Part shown: piece by piece, positions 1 through 6,394 of the stretch | How the letters are laid out: each line of letters begins with the position of its first letter | Numbering within the stretch: position 1 is the first letter of the stretch | NCBI GenBank assembly: GCA_002305755.1 | Contig: DBQV01000005.1 | Span: 1-7,817, forward strand | Length of the DNA: 7,817 nt | Direction of reading: 5' to 3' | Source: Christensenella sp. UBA1385 | GTDB lineage: Bacteria; Bacillota; Clostridia; Christensenellales; Aristaeellaceae | Notes under the pieces: model-generated | Database searches by the model: none | What the model was told of the DNA's origin: nothing | Seen by the model: only the letters and a program-made list of their open reading frames with translations | Made by a program: the position numbers and the translations under genes

Positions 1-18
1 ATCTTGATACTCGGCTTT

Positions 19-1035
19 CTATACCTGCTGATCGACCGTGGGCCAGATGACGATGGTGAGCGCGCCGTCCTGTGAGCTGCCATCGATGCGCACGGAGAAG
101 GGGTAGAAGTTGCGGAAGATCAGGTTGAGGTTGACGTTGCCCACCGCCGCGTCCGCGTGTAGAGGAAGATATTTCGCGCCACCGGGGCCGTGGGGACGGC
201 GCTTCAGGATGCTGATGCCGGGCAGCTGCATCAGCGTGTTGTAAAGTGTGCTGGATACCTGACAGGTACCTCCGCCATAGCTGAGCGTGACGCCGCCGTC
301 GACCAGCGCGGGCGCGGGCAGATAGCCGGACCGTCGGCTGTAAGGGCCGGCATCGCGGTTGAAATCAAAAGAATCTCCGGGGCGAATGGTATACATTCGC
401 ATACGGTTGTTTGCCACGGCAATGTTTTCGATCCGGTTAAGGTTCTCTTCATTGGTGGCGAGATTGTAAAACGACGTATAGGCGGCGATGGGGGAAAGGC
501 CGTCCGGGTTCTCCGTATTACCGGCCACGGGCTGCATTTCGCTTAGGTCCCGGGTATCCAGATAGCCGTATTGGCGCTTGAAAATCACCTTGGCCCAGCC
601 ATCCTCCACATCCAGAACGGCCAGCCTTGCGCCTGGGTTCATCGTGATGAGCGAGTTGGCAGAGACATCCGGCGCTTCGCGGATCTCTGTCTGCCTGGCT
701 ACCCAGACCAGATACTGGCTGATCACGGCGGGATAGGGCGGGGTGGTGGCCGGGTTCACGGCCTGTACCTTGTTGAAATCAATGTGATAGCGCCTGATAT
801 AGCCGGTCGCCCCCTTGGCGGAGCGCACCAGCACCCATTCGGGGCCGAGCTCCAGAATGTCGACGGAGCTCTTGGCGGGCAATATCACGCTGTGATCTGC
901 GGTACGGCTCGGCGCGGTTTTGAGAGGGGCGTCCTTCTCCAGCCGGGCAACATAAATGGCCGTGCCGTTTTCGGCGAGCGCGCCGGGTGTCAGCATTGTC
1001 AGAGCAACGAGCAGCAGTATCAGCAGTTTTTTCAT
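19..1035 (-). CDS. Secreted SH3-like / VanW domain protein
   Basis: The 338-residue protein starts with a Sec signal peptide (MKKLL, a hydrophobic stretch, then a likely cut after the Ala-Leu-Ala at about residues 19-21), so it should act outside the membrane. Two bacterial SH3-like repeats follow, at roughly 26-90 and 108-165; both end in the typical W-x-x-V ... G-Y-I/L pattern (EWVLVRSAKGATGYI, GWAKVIFKRQYGYL). A VanW domain fills about 184-330 and carries the hallmark GGGTCQVSSTLYN at 254-266. VanW was named from an accessory gene of vanB-type vancomycin resistance clusters, but its biochemical role is unresolved and the domain alone does not imply resistance. SH3-like repeats usually bind cell wall, so a peptidoglycan-associated role is inferred. 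It is the last gene seen in the leftward unit, 64 bp after the DUF896 gene. A GAGGG site lies about 12 nt before the ATG, a rather long spacing, so translation may be weaker than for its neighbours. The gene is complete (TAG stop). Confidence 0.9.
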   Translation of the reverse strand: MKKLLILLLVALTMLTPGALAENGTAIYVARLEKDAPLKTAPSRTADHSVILPAKSSVDILELGPEWVLVRSAKGATGYIRRYHIDFNKVQAVNPATTPPYPAVISQYLVWVARQTEIREAPDVSANSLITMNPGARLAVLDVEDGWAKVIFKRQYGYLDTRDLSEMQPVAGNTENPDGLSPIAAYTSFYNLATNEENLNRIENIAVANNRMRMYTIRPGDSFDFNRDAGPYSRRSGYLPAPALVDGGVTLSYGGGTCQVSSTLYNTLMQLPGISILKRRPHGPGGAKYLPLHADAAVGNVNLNLIFRNFYPFSVRIDGSSQDGALTIVIWPTVDQQV

Positions 1036-1099
1036 ATCACTCAGTATCCCTCAAGGTTTGATGTCAGATTAGATCTTGAAGCGAAGGTCGCTCATAGCG

Positions 1100-1318
1100 T
1101 CATCGGTCTTCGGGCTTCTTTCTTTGAAGCTTCTGATAGCTTCCGTCCTCCTGCTCCACATAAATGTTTTCCAGCCTTTGGCGGAAGCCCTCCCGGAAGT
1201 CGCTGAGATACTCCTGCCGGAGTGCCTCCAGCAGCTCCAGCTCGGCGGCCTCAATGGCACCCTCCCGCTTTTTCTTGCCCAGAGCCAGCATGTGAGCCAC
1301 CCGATCCTTCTCCATCAT
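1100..1318 (-). CDS. UPF0291/DUF896 small protein (YnzC-like)
   Basis: This is a 72-residue, highly charged cytoplasmic protein with no signal peptide or membrane segment. It matches the UPF0291/DUF896 pattern: an N-terminal helix (KDRVAHMLALGKKKREG), an acidic turn, then LRQEYLSDFREGFRQRLENIYV and a basic tail. The family is typically 70-80 residues and folds as a short helical hairpin. In Bacillus subtilis the relative YnzC is encoded beside the SOS gene yneA; its function is unknown. The start overlaps the stop of the preceding Lgt-like gene as TAATG, which suggests translational coupling. Two ATGs are adjacent (1318 and 1315). The AAAGGG site lies 4 nt before the first and 7 nt before the second, so the second could be the true start, giving 71 residues. 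I see no LexA box nearby; the gene seems to be transcribed with the envelope genes. Confidence 0.85.
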   Translation of the reverse strand: MMEKDRVAHMLALGKKKREGAIEAAELELLEALRQEYLSDFREGFRQRLENIYVEQEDGSYQKLQRKKPEDR

Positions 1319-2259
1319 TATACCCTTTCTTCACGCAGCATCAAGCTGCCCAGCACACAGGGGATCAGCAGCACAGCGACATAGACGGCGTAGCTGATCC
1401 ATTTGTTGATCTGAGAGCGGTCTATCAGAAACTCCAGCGCGATGATCGCTCCTATGACCGGCAGCAGGGCGCAGAGGCTAAGAACGGCCAGCTTTTTCCT
1501 GCGTCCGCTTTTCAAAAGACGAACCGCAAGCGTGATCAGCACACCGCCCATCAGCGCCGCGGACAGAAGCTGCTGCAGACCGATAAAGCTGAATCGCAGG
1601 TGTGAGTCAAAGCGCAGGCTTTCAAACAGCGTTTGCCAGACGCCGAATTGCAGCGCCGCAAACAGAAAGACCTGCCCGGGTTTCGTTTGATTTCTTTGAT
1701 AGCGCAGCACGGCGGCCAACAGAACCATCGCGCCAAGGCTTTCCAGTAAATAAGTGCGCAGATAGGCATCGTATTCTGTATGCATCGCGAGGAAGGTGCT
1801 ATCCAGAACACCCGTGACCAGCGGACGGCTGATGCCCAGCGAGGTGAAATGCTCCCCGAGACGAGCGAAAACGATCATCAGAAGAAGAGAGGGCGCCAGC
1901 CTGTCCAGCCAAAGCGAAGCGCGCACACCTGCCAGGCGCGCGGCCGCGATCGCGCCCAGCACTGCTCCGATCAAAGCCCCATACATGGAAAGACCGCCAA
2001 GCCGCAGGTTGACCGCGTTGACCAGATTGAGGAAGGGGGCAAAGCTGATCTCACCCAGAACGTACACAAGACGAGAAAACGCAAGGCCAAGAAACGGAGA
2101 CAGCAGGCAGGTGAGCGCGGCCGCGTTCTTCTCCCGCTCGGTTCTGCGAGAACGAAGGAGCAGGAAAACGCAGCCGCTCAGGCAGCCGACAGCCAGCATC
2201 AGCCCATAGGCATAGAGCGAAAGGCCGCCAACCGCAATGGTGTAAGCTTCTTCTGCCAT
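1318..2259 (-). CDS. Lgt-like integral membrane protein, probably non-canonical
   Basis: This 313-residue polytopic protein has the fold signature of prolipoprotein diacylglyceryl transferase (Lgt): LSLYAYGLMLA near the N-terminus, GGLSMYGALIGAVLG at 88-102, DRLAPSLLLMIVFARLG at 119-135 and ES-R-D at 213-218. True Lgt moves diacylglycerol from phosphatidylglycerol to the lipobox cysteine. By motif alignment from memory, several residues important in E. coli Lgt are replaced: His103 by Tyr93, Asn146 by Glu135 and Arg239 by Gln209. The Tyr26, Arg143 and Glu243 equivalents (Tyr18, Arg133, Glu213) are kept. The R-x-G-N-F-x-N-G-E segment reads RLGEHFTSL. Two further hydrophobic helices (about 256-278 and 287-307) extend the C-terminus. 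I chose the ATG at 2259 because TAGGAGAGG lies just upstream; the frame stays open to a TTG at 2295, which would overlap the preceding gene. The gap to the upstream gene is 7 bp. Family membership is likely; Lgt activity is doubtful. Confidence 0.8.
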   Translation of the reverse strand: MAEEAYTIAVGGLSLYAYGLMLAVGCLSGCVFLLLRSRRTEREKNAAALTCLLSPFLGLAFSRLVYVLGEISFAPFLNLVNAVNLRLGGLSMYGALIGAVLGAIAAARLAGVRASLWLDRLAPSLLLMIVFARLGEHFTSLGISRPLVTGVLDSTFLAMHTEYDAYLRTYLLESLGAMVLLAAVLRYQRNQTKPGQVFLFAALQFGVWQTLFESLRFDSHLRFSFIGLQQLLSAALMGGVLITLAVRLLKSGRRKKLAVLSLCALLPVIGAIIALEFLIDRSQINKWISYAVYVAVLLIPCVLGSLMLREERV

Positions 2260-2266
2260 GCCTCTC

Positions 2267-3280
2267 CTACTGCGCGGCTCCGGCCAGCGTGGCAAAATAG
2301 ATCATATCGCTCTGCGCGCGCTCGTTGCCTTCCGTTTTGTGCTGATAATAGCCCTCGTTGAACACCATGGTGGCAGAGTTTCCTCCATCCAGGTTGAAGG
2401 CCTGCAGACAGCCAAGCTCCATCATGAACTCTGCCAGCTTCTGATGGGTGACTCCCTCGGAGTCGGCCGTGCGGCCTTCGGCCAGCACCAGCACATATTC
2501 CAGCGGACCCGTCTGGCCGATGGCCATGCGGGGCTCCTTGCCGTTGGGGTTGTAGCTGTAGTTGCTGTCAAGCTCCAACAGGCTGCCGTCCTTGATGAGG
2601 GCGGGGCCAAAGGTAAAGGCGTTGACGATGGTGTGTCCGGAATCGGTGAAGGCCTTGACCTCATCCTTGGAGGATTTCACGAAGACATGCAGGTCGCCGT
2701 TTTCATCCGTGATAAGCAGATCCTTGGTCTTGTTGAGCTTGGCGCGGATCTTTTCTCCCATTCGATACTCAAATGAAGTTTTGGCGGGATCATTGGCCAT
2801 ATAATTGGCATTGATCGCGATGATGGCGTTGTTTTTCCTGGCCATTGAGGAGATGAGCGCCACGCGCTTGGAGCCAGGGCTGCCGGCCAGACCCGTGCGC
2901 AGCTGCGAAGGATCGCTGATCTTCACGCGCGCGATACGCCACATCACATTGTCACTGTCGATCGTTTCCAATTTCAGCGTGATGCTGTCATCCTGATAGC
3001 CGTCCAGCGAGAAAGACTCATAAATGGGCAAGCGCCCGCCGCTGAAATCCATCGGCAGCGGCTCAAAGCTGCTTTCCGCCCTGGCCGAGGGAAGCAGGAG
3101 CCTTTCAAGGAGAGAGGAGGAACCGTCATCGTCCTCCCACTCGTCGTAGAGATCATCCGTCTCCTCAAGCAGGGAAGCCTGCGCGCTGTCCACCATCGCG
3201 CCGGATGGAATCAGGAAGGGCAGAGACAGGATCAGCATCAGTGAAAGGGCCAGACAGAGAAACCTCAGGATTCGGGGCAT
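2267..3280 (-). CDS. Secreted phosphodiester glycosidase family protein (NAGPA domain)
   Basis: The 337-residue protein has a hydrophobic N-terminal segment (about 6-27) that could be a signal peptide or an uncleaved anchor, then a very acidic linker (residues 39-53, mostly Asp and Glu), then a phosphodiester glycosidase domain at about 115-335. Family landmarks are AINANYM (155-161), FGPALIKDG (224-232), PRMAIG (250-255) and NLDGGNSATM (296-305). The last corresponds to the NLDGGGS-type motif of the family, with one Gly replaced by Asn. The family includes the mammalian uncovering enzyme, which removes GlcNAc from a GlcNAc-1-phosphodiester of mannose; bacterial members are thought to act on phosphodiester-linked sugars, with substrates mostly unknown. 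Here it would work outside the membrane. The start at 3280 is supported by GAGGT 9 nt upstream and by the signal-like segment directly after it; the open frame extends further upstream into the preceding gene without a better start. It lies 19 bp after the GT2-GtrA gene, so the two may make and trim the same sugar linkage (inference). Confidence 0.88.
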   Translation of the reverse strand: MPRILRFLCLALSLMLILSLPFLIPSGAMVDSAQASLLEETDDLYDEWEDDDGSSSLLERLLLPSARAESSFEPLPMDFSGGRLPIYESFSLDGYQDDSITLKLETIDSDNVMWRIARVKISDPSQLRTGLAGSPGSKRVALISSMARKNNAIIAINANYMANDPAKTSFEYRMGEKIRAKLNKTKDLLITDENGDLHVFVKSSKDEVKAFTDSGHTIVNAFTFGPALIKDGSLLELDSNYSYNPNGKEPRMAIGQTGPLEYVLVLAEGRTADSEGVTHQKLAEFMMELGCLQAFNLDGGNSATMVFNEGYYQHKTEGNERAQSDMIYFATLAGAAQ

Positions 3281-3299
3281 TTTAATGACCTCACATTCA

Positions 3300-4400
3300 T
3301 CAGGCGCGCTCAGCGAACACCCAGGAACGCTGCAGGCGATAATTAATAAAGAACAGGAAGGTATCCACAAAGATCTTCAGAACCGTCTTATCCCAGCCAA
3401 GCCAGGAATTGATGCTGCTGATCAGTGTGGAGGAAACGATCAGCACGGCAACCGCCAGCAGTACATACCGCCCAAAGGAACCGCGGGAGGACTTGGTGTG
3501 GAACACAAAGGACTTGTTGACCTTGTAGTTGAACACAGAGGAGCAGACGCGGGCGGTACCGTTGGCAATTAGCACGGCCAGCGAGATGCCCCAGAGAACA
3601 CGGAGGCGGGGGTCAAGACCTGTGAGCGGCAGAATCCACTTGTCGAGCGCCGTGAAGACGGCGATATCCAGCACTGTGGACAGCCCGCTGGCAGAAGCAT
3701 AGCGGAAGAAATTCCTGAAAAGCTGGGCATAGATCCTGGCCGAATCATGGAAGGGTCGGAAGTGGGTGCGCCGGTTTTCCTCAATGTAGATGGTGCGGAT
3801 GGGGACGGTCTGAAACCTGATGTGGCGGCTGGAGCAGATGATCAGCATGTTCATCTCATACTCAAAGCGCTCGCCCGGCACTTCCAGCATCAGGGGCGCA
3901 AGGCGGAGCGAAAAGCCGCGCAGACCTGTCTGGGTGTCCGGCAGCCACCTGCCGTAGAGCAGAGCGAAAAAAACACTGGTCAGCCGGTTGCCCGCACGGC
4001 TTTTGAAGGGCACGTTTTCCGCCTTGAAATCGCGCGATCCGACGATCAGATCATCCGGATGCTCCAGAAGGGCGGCGGCAACCTTCATCACGTCTTCGGA
4101 GGTATGCTGGCCGTCTGAATCGGCGGTGATGATGCCCGTGGCATCGGGATAGCGTTGGCAGATGTGGCGCACGCCGTATTTGAGCGCATGGCCCTTGCCG
4201 CCGTTGACAGCGTAGCCGATGACCTCGCATTCAGGGTAGCTTTTCAGGCCTTCAAACAGAGAAGCGTATTCGGGCCCGGAGCCGTCGTCGACGACCACGA
4301 TGCGGCGAAAACCGTGGCGGATCAGGTCCTCCACATACTCGGTCAGCAGATGATCCGGGTGAAGTGAAGGGATAAGAACCACCGTGTCAAAAATGTCCAT
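3300..4400 (-). CDS. Bifunctional GT2 glycosyltransferase / GtrA-like membrane protein
   Basis: The 366-residue protein joins two domains. Residues 5-225 form a dolichyl-phosphate-mannose-synthase-like GT2 domain: VVVDDGSG (35-42), the metal-binding D-x-D in ADSDGQH (93-99), GSRDF (121-125) and DTQTGLRGF (155-163). Residues about 233-362 form a GtrA-like domain with four predicted membrane helices and the typical SSVFNYKVNKSFVF and NYRLQRSWVF motifs. GT2 enzymes of this group transfer a sugar from a nucleotide donor to polyprenyl phosphate on the inner leaflet, and GtrA-type domains are linked with flipping the lipid-linked sugar. The fusion suggests one protein doing both steps for an external glycan (inference; the sugar cannot be read). 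The ATG at 4400 follows an AAAGGA site by about 8 nt. It is the first gene of the leftward operon, with a structured 5' leader and a candidate promoter upstream. All catalytic landmarks look intact. Confidence 0.93.
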   Translation of the reverse strand: MDIFDTVVLIPSLHPDHLLTEYVEDLIRHGFRRIVVVDDGSGPEYASLFEGLKSYPECEVIGYAVNGGKGHALKYGVRHICQRYPDATGIITADSDGQHTSEDVMKVAAALLEHPDDLIVGSRDFKAENVPFKSRAGNRLTSVFFALLYGRWLPDTQTGLRGFSLRLAPLMLEVPGERFEYEMNMLIICSSRHIRFQTVPIRTIYIEENRRTHFRPFHDSARIYAQLFRNFFRYASASGLSTVLDIAVFTALDKWILPLTGLDPRLRVLWGISLAVLIANGTARVCSSVFNYKVNKSFVFHTKSSRGSFGRYVLLAVAVLIVSSTLISSINSWLGWDKTVLKIFVDTFLFFINYRLQRSWVFAERA

Positions 4401-4414
4401 ACAGGCATCCTTTC

Positions 4415-4434
4415 AAAACAGCGCCCATGCGCTG
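4415..4434 (-). promoter_or_regulatory. Leader hairpin followed by four T, upstream of the envelope operon
   Basis: A perfect inverted repeat (CAGCGC, four-base loop ATGG, GCGCTG on the minus strand) ends at 4419 and is followed by TTTT and then the AAAGGA ribosome site of the GT2-GtrA gene. An alternative stem, GCCCA/TGGGC (4423-4427 with 4433-4437), is mutually exclusive with it. The T-run is too short for a confident terminator. It could be a weak attenuator, an mRNA-stabilising stem, or chance in a GC-rich stretch. Confidence 0.35.
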
Positions 4435-4446
4435 GGCCCCGCGGCG

Positions 4447-4474
4447 GATCCTTACAGAAAACGCCTTTAGGATC
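4447..4474 (-). repeat. Inverted repeat GATCCT-16-AGGATC in the operon leader
   Basis: Two perfect 6-bp arms (4447-4452 and 4469-4474) are separated by 16 bases. If the candidate promoter is right, transcription would begin close to 4474, placing this at the very 5' end of the envelope-operon mRNA as a possible stem-loop. It may equally be a protein-binding site. It is short enough to occur by chance. Confidence 0.3.
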
Positions 4475-4516
4475 AATTGCAGTTTATCATCCGGATATCA
4501 ACTTCGCAACGCCTTT
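4460..4516. repeat. 9-bp direct repeat AACGCCTTT flanking the candidate operon promoter
   Basis: AACGCCTTT occurs at 4460-4468 and again at 4508-4516, 48 bp start to start, which is between four and five turns of the helix. One copy touches the putative -35 box and the other lies just inside the putative leader. This could be a paired regulator site, but only two copies are seen and no regulator is implicated. Confidence 0.3.
4481..4509 (-). promoter_or_regulatory. Candidate sigma-A promoter of the envelope operon
   Basis: On the minus strand TTGCGA (4509-4504) is followed after 17 bases by TAAACT (4486-4481). The -10 box is preceded by TGA, giving an extended -10 (TGATAAACT). Each box matches the consensus at four of six positions. 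It would start transcription near 4474 and give a leader of about 74 nt before the GT2-GtrA ATG. The intergenic position fits, but there is no experimental support. Confidence 0.4.
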
Positions 4517-4574
4517 TGAGCGTTCATGAAATTGTTACAAATGTCTGTCAAATGAGGAAGGACGCAGTTTCTCC

Positions 4575-4603
4575 TTGCCAAGCGGAGAGAGTGAAGCTAT
4601 GCT
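4575..4603 (+). promoter_or_regulatory. Candidate sigma-A promoter of the GNAT gene
   Basis: TTGCCA (4575-4580) is followed by 17 bases and TATGCT (4598-4603), matching the consensus at five and four of six positions. Transcription would start near 4610, giving a leader of about 26 nt that ends in the GGAGG ribosome site. A perfect 11-bp palindrome lies immediately downstream. A nearby TATAAA (4603-4608) has no well-spaced -35 box. Confidence 0.45.
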
Positions 4604-4612
4604 ATAAAAAAC

Positions 4613-4623
4613 AGCACAGTGCT
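4613..4623. repeat. Perfect palindrome AGCACAGTGCT at the start of the GNAT transcript
   Basis: Arms AGCAC and GTGCT flank a single central A, just downstream of the candidate promoter and 3 bases before the GGAGG ribosome site. It is well placed for an operator or a small leader stem, but at 11 bp it could be coincidental. Confidence 0.3.
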
Positions 4624-4635
4624 ATCGGAGGATTT

Positions 4636-5769
4636 ATGATCGAATACAGACCCGCTCGCGCGGACGAGGAAAGCGAGATACTGGATTTTTCCAATATGGT
4701 GTTCGGCATGTCTTCGGGGCCGATCGACTTCAGCAAGCTTTATCCGGCCATTTACGGGCGGCCCGGCTTTTCAAAGCTGCACATCATTGCCAAGGATGAG
4801 CGGGATCGCCTGGTAGCCAGCATCGCCGTCAAGCCCCTGCGCCTGAAGTTGGGGCATGGAGAGTCGCTTTCCGCAGGCTATCTGGGCACCGTGGCCACTC
4901 ACCCCAGGGAAAGGGGCAAGGGTTACATGAAGCAGCTGATGCGCCTGCATCTGGAGCGCGCGCGCGAAAGGGGCATGGACCTGGTGGCGCTGGGCGGCCA
5001 GCGCCAACGGTACAACCACTATGGCTTTGAAAATGGCGCACCTCTCATCACCTTCAGCCTGAATGGCGCCAATCTCCGCACCGTCCAGGAGGGGGCGGAA
5101 TACAGTTTTCTGCCCTTTCGGCAGGCGGATGAGCGGATGATAGACGCTGCCTATGAACGTTACCTTGATTTGGAGATGACAGCGGAAAGAAACAGGGAGG
5201 ATTTTGGCAGCCTGCTGCTCACCGGCGGCGGCAGCCCTTACATTGTGCTGGAAGCCGGGCTGGTCAGAGGGTATGTGTGTGCGGCGGAGAGCCACATCTA
5301 CGAGTACGCCTGCGATTCGGAGACTGACCCGCTGTGTCTTGCCAGATGTTGGCTCGAAGCAAAGGGCCGTGGAGAGTTTGATTTCTCTCTGCCCATGCAT
5401 GCCAAGGAATCGATCCGGACTCTGGGAGAGGTGGCCGAATCCTGGAAGCTTCATGACGGCATGATGGTGAATGTGCTAAACTGGCCTTCCGTGCTTGAAA
5501 AGCTGATGAATCACAAGGCGCGGCATGAAGCGCTGAGGGATGGCGAAGCGCTTGTCGGCATAGAGGGATGCGGCACGCTGAGGCTGTCTGTCAAGGATAA
5601 CAGAGCCACAGTATCAATTGAGGGTGGAGAAGCGCCGCAGGTGCGCCTGACACAGCTTGAGGCTGTGCGGACTTTCCTGTCGCCCTTCGGCAGGCTGCAG
5701 GGGCAGGAAGACCCCTACTTCGGCTGGTTCCCGCTGATGCTGTCCATCGCTAGGCCGGACTGGTTCTGA
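4636..5769 (+). CDS. Eis-like GNAT family N-acetyltransferase
   Basis: The 377-residue cytoplasmic protein has an N-terminal GNAT domain (about 1-135). It shows the acetyl-CoA pyrophosphate loop RERGKG (91-96) after the GYLGTVATHP strand, and the YNHYGFE segment (126-132) typical of this group. The middle (about 150-270) resembles a second, degenerate GNAT lobe. The tail (about 277-377, starting VLNWPSVLEKL) resembles the sterol-carrier-like domain of Eis-type enzymes; these usually have about 400 residues and three domains. Eis enzymes acetylate amines, including aminoglycosides in some species, but the substrate cannot be predicted here. The ATG at 4636 is chosen because GGAGG lies at 4627-4631. 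The frame is open further upstream (to about 4477), but that stretch looks intergenic and would run across the promoter. The gene stands alone on its strand, and its last 55 bp overlap the convergent TetR gene. Confidence 0.88.
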   Translation: MIEYRPARADEESEILDFSNMVFGMSSGPIDFSKLYPAIYGRPGFSKLHIIAKDERDRLVASIAVKPLRLKLGHGESLSAGYLGTVATHPRERGKGYMKQLMRLHLERARERGMDLVALGGQRQRYNHYGFENGAPLITFSLNGANLRTVQEGAEYSFLPFRQADERMIDAAYERYLDLEMTAERNREDFGSLLLTGGGSPYIVLEAGLVRGYVCAAESHIYEYACDSETDPLCLARCWLEAKGRGEFDFSLPMHAKESIRTLGEVAESWKLHDGMMVNVLNWPSVLEKLMNHKARHEALRDGEALVGIEGCGTLRLSVKDNRATVSIEGGEAPQVRLTQLEAVRTFLSPFGRLQGQEDPYFGWFPLMLSIARPDWF

Positions 5770-6335
5770 GCGGATTCAAACAGCATGTAACCGAGCAAGC
5801 GCTTGACAATCTCCGCGATCTGACGGGGCGTTTCGATCTTGCCGAAGGTCATCCAGTGCTTCAGCACGCCCGCCAAACCGTGGCTCAGGAAGATGTAGGA
5901 ATAGGCCTCCAGATGCTCGCTGGAGCCAAATGGCATTTCCCAGGTCTCCGATACCCTGGGCCTGTTCTTTTCAAAGACGCCGGAGAGAAAGGAAGCGCTG
6001 TCCGTTCTAAGCAGGGCGTCGCACTCCTTGATATGAACGGTGAGATATTCGAAGATGCAGCTGATGATGTTGTCCAGCTCATCTTCATCCTGAATCGGCA
6101 CCTTGGACTGTATGATGGAAGAGATGCTGTCGATCACGTCCGCCTCGATGGACTGATACAGCGCGAAAATGTCGGCGTAGTGAAGATAGAAGGTGCCGCG
6201 GCTGACATCGGCAAGATCTGTGATTTCTTTGATGCTGATGGACTGCAGATCCCTTGTCTGCAGCAGATCTACCAGCACGCGCTTCAGCGCGCGCTGGGTG
6301 CGCTGCGGGCGGCGGTCACTCTGAGCCTTGGGCAT
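5715..6335 (-). CDS. TetR/AcrR family transcriptional regulator
   Basis: The 206-residue protein carries a TetR-type DNA-binding domain at about 10-60, with the helix-turn-helix SISIKEITDLADVSRGTFYLHY (32-53). The C-terminal part (about 85-190) ends with SHGLAGVLKHWMTFG and IAEIVKRLL, the pattern of the DhaS-like TetR_C group common in Clostridia. It would be a ligand-responsive repressor; the ligand is unknown. The start at 6335 is supported by GAGGAGGAG just upstream; the longer open frame continuing to 6965 only mirrors the sigma-factor gene. It is divergent from the ECF sigma gene and convergent with the GNAT gene, overlapping the latter by 55 bp. A candidate promoter and an 18-bp palindrome lie upstream, so autoregulation is likely. 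Possible targets are itself and the adjacent genes, but this is inference. Confidence 0.92.
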   Translation of the reverse strand: MPKAQSDRRPQRTQRALKRVLVDLLQTRDLQSISIKEITDLADVSRGTFYLHYADIFALYQSIEADVIDSISSIIQSKVPIQDEDELDNIISCIFEYLTVHIKECDALLRTDSASFLSGVFEKNRPRVSETWEMPFGSSEHLEAYSYIFLSHGLAGVLKHWMTFGKIETPRQIAEIVKRLLGYMLFESAQNQSGLAMDSISGNQPK

Positions 6336-6365
6336 GGTCTCCTCCTCAAAATCCGTATGCCGAAC

Positions 6366-6394
6366 AGTATAATATACACGTGAACAAAAATCAA
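6366..6394 (-). promoter_or_regulatory. Candidate sigma-A promoter of the tetR-type gene
   Basis: On the minus strand TTGATT (6394-6389) is followed by 17 bases and TATACT (6371-6366), matching the consensus at four and five of six positions. The predicted start near 6359 leaves a leader of about 24 nt containing the GAGGAGG ribosome site. The upstream edge of the -35 box is shared with the near-perfect palindrome at 6393-6410. The CACGTG in the spacer is a second small palindrome. Confidence 0.55.

Noticed and set aside
19..1035. Vancomycin resistance gene
   Set aside because: The VanW domain is widespread in Gram-positive bacteria, and no vanH, vanA/B, vanX or VanRS genes are present here.
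1036..1099. Terminator or promoter between the DUF896 and VanW genes
   Set aside because: Only 4-5 bp stems without a T-run and no well-spaced -35/-10 pair could be found.
571..1206. Long plus-strand open frame antisense to the VanW gene
   Set aside because: It is a mirror of a well-supported gene in GC-rich DNA and shows no recognisable domain. The same applies to the plus-strand frames at 1780-2361, 2258-2776 and 3747-4118.
2260..2295. Upstream TTG start for the Lgt-like gene
   Set aside because: It would overlap the preceding gene, use a rare start and add a basic non-family leader. The ATG at 2259 has a strong ribosome site.
4477..4635. Upstream extension of the acetyltransferase reading frame
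   Set aside because: It lies across the divergent promoter region, has no ribosome site and adds sequence unlike a GNAT N-terminus. GGAGG supports 4636.
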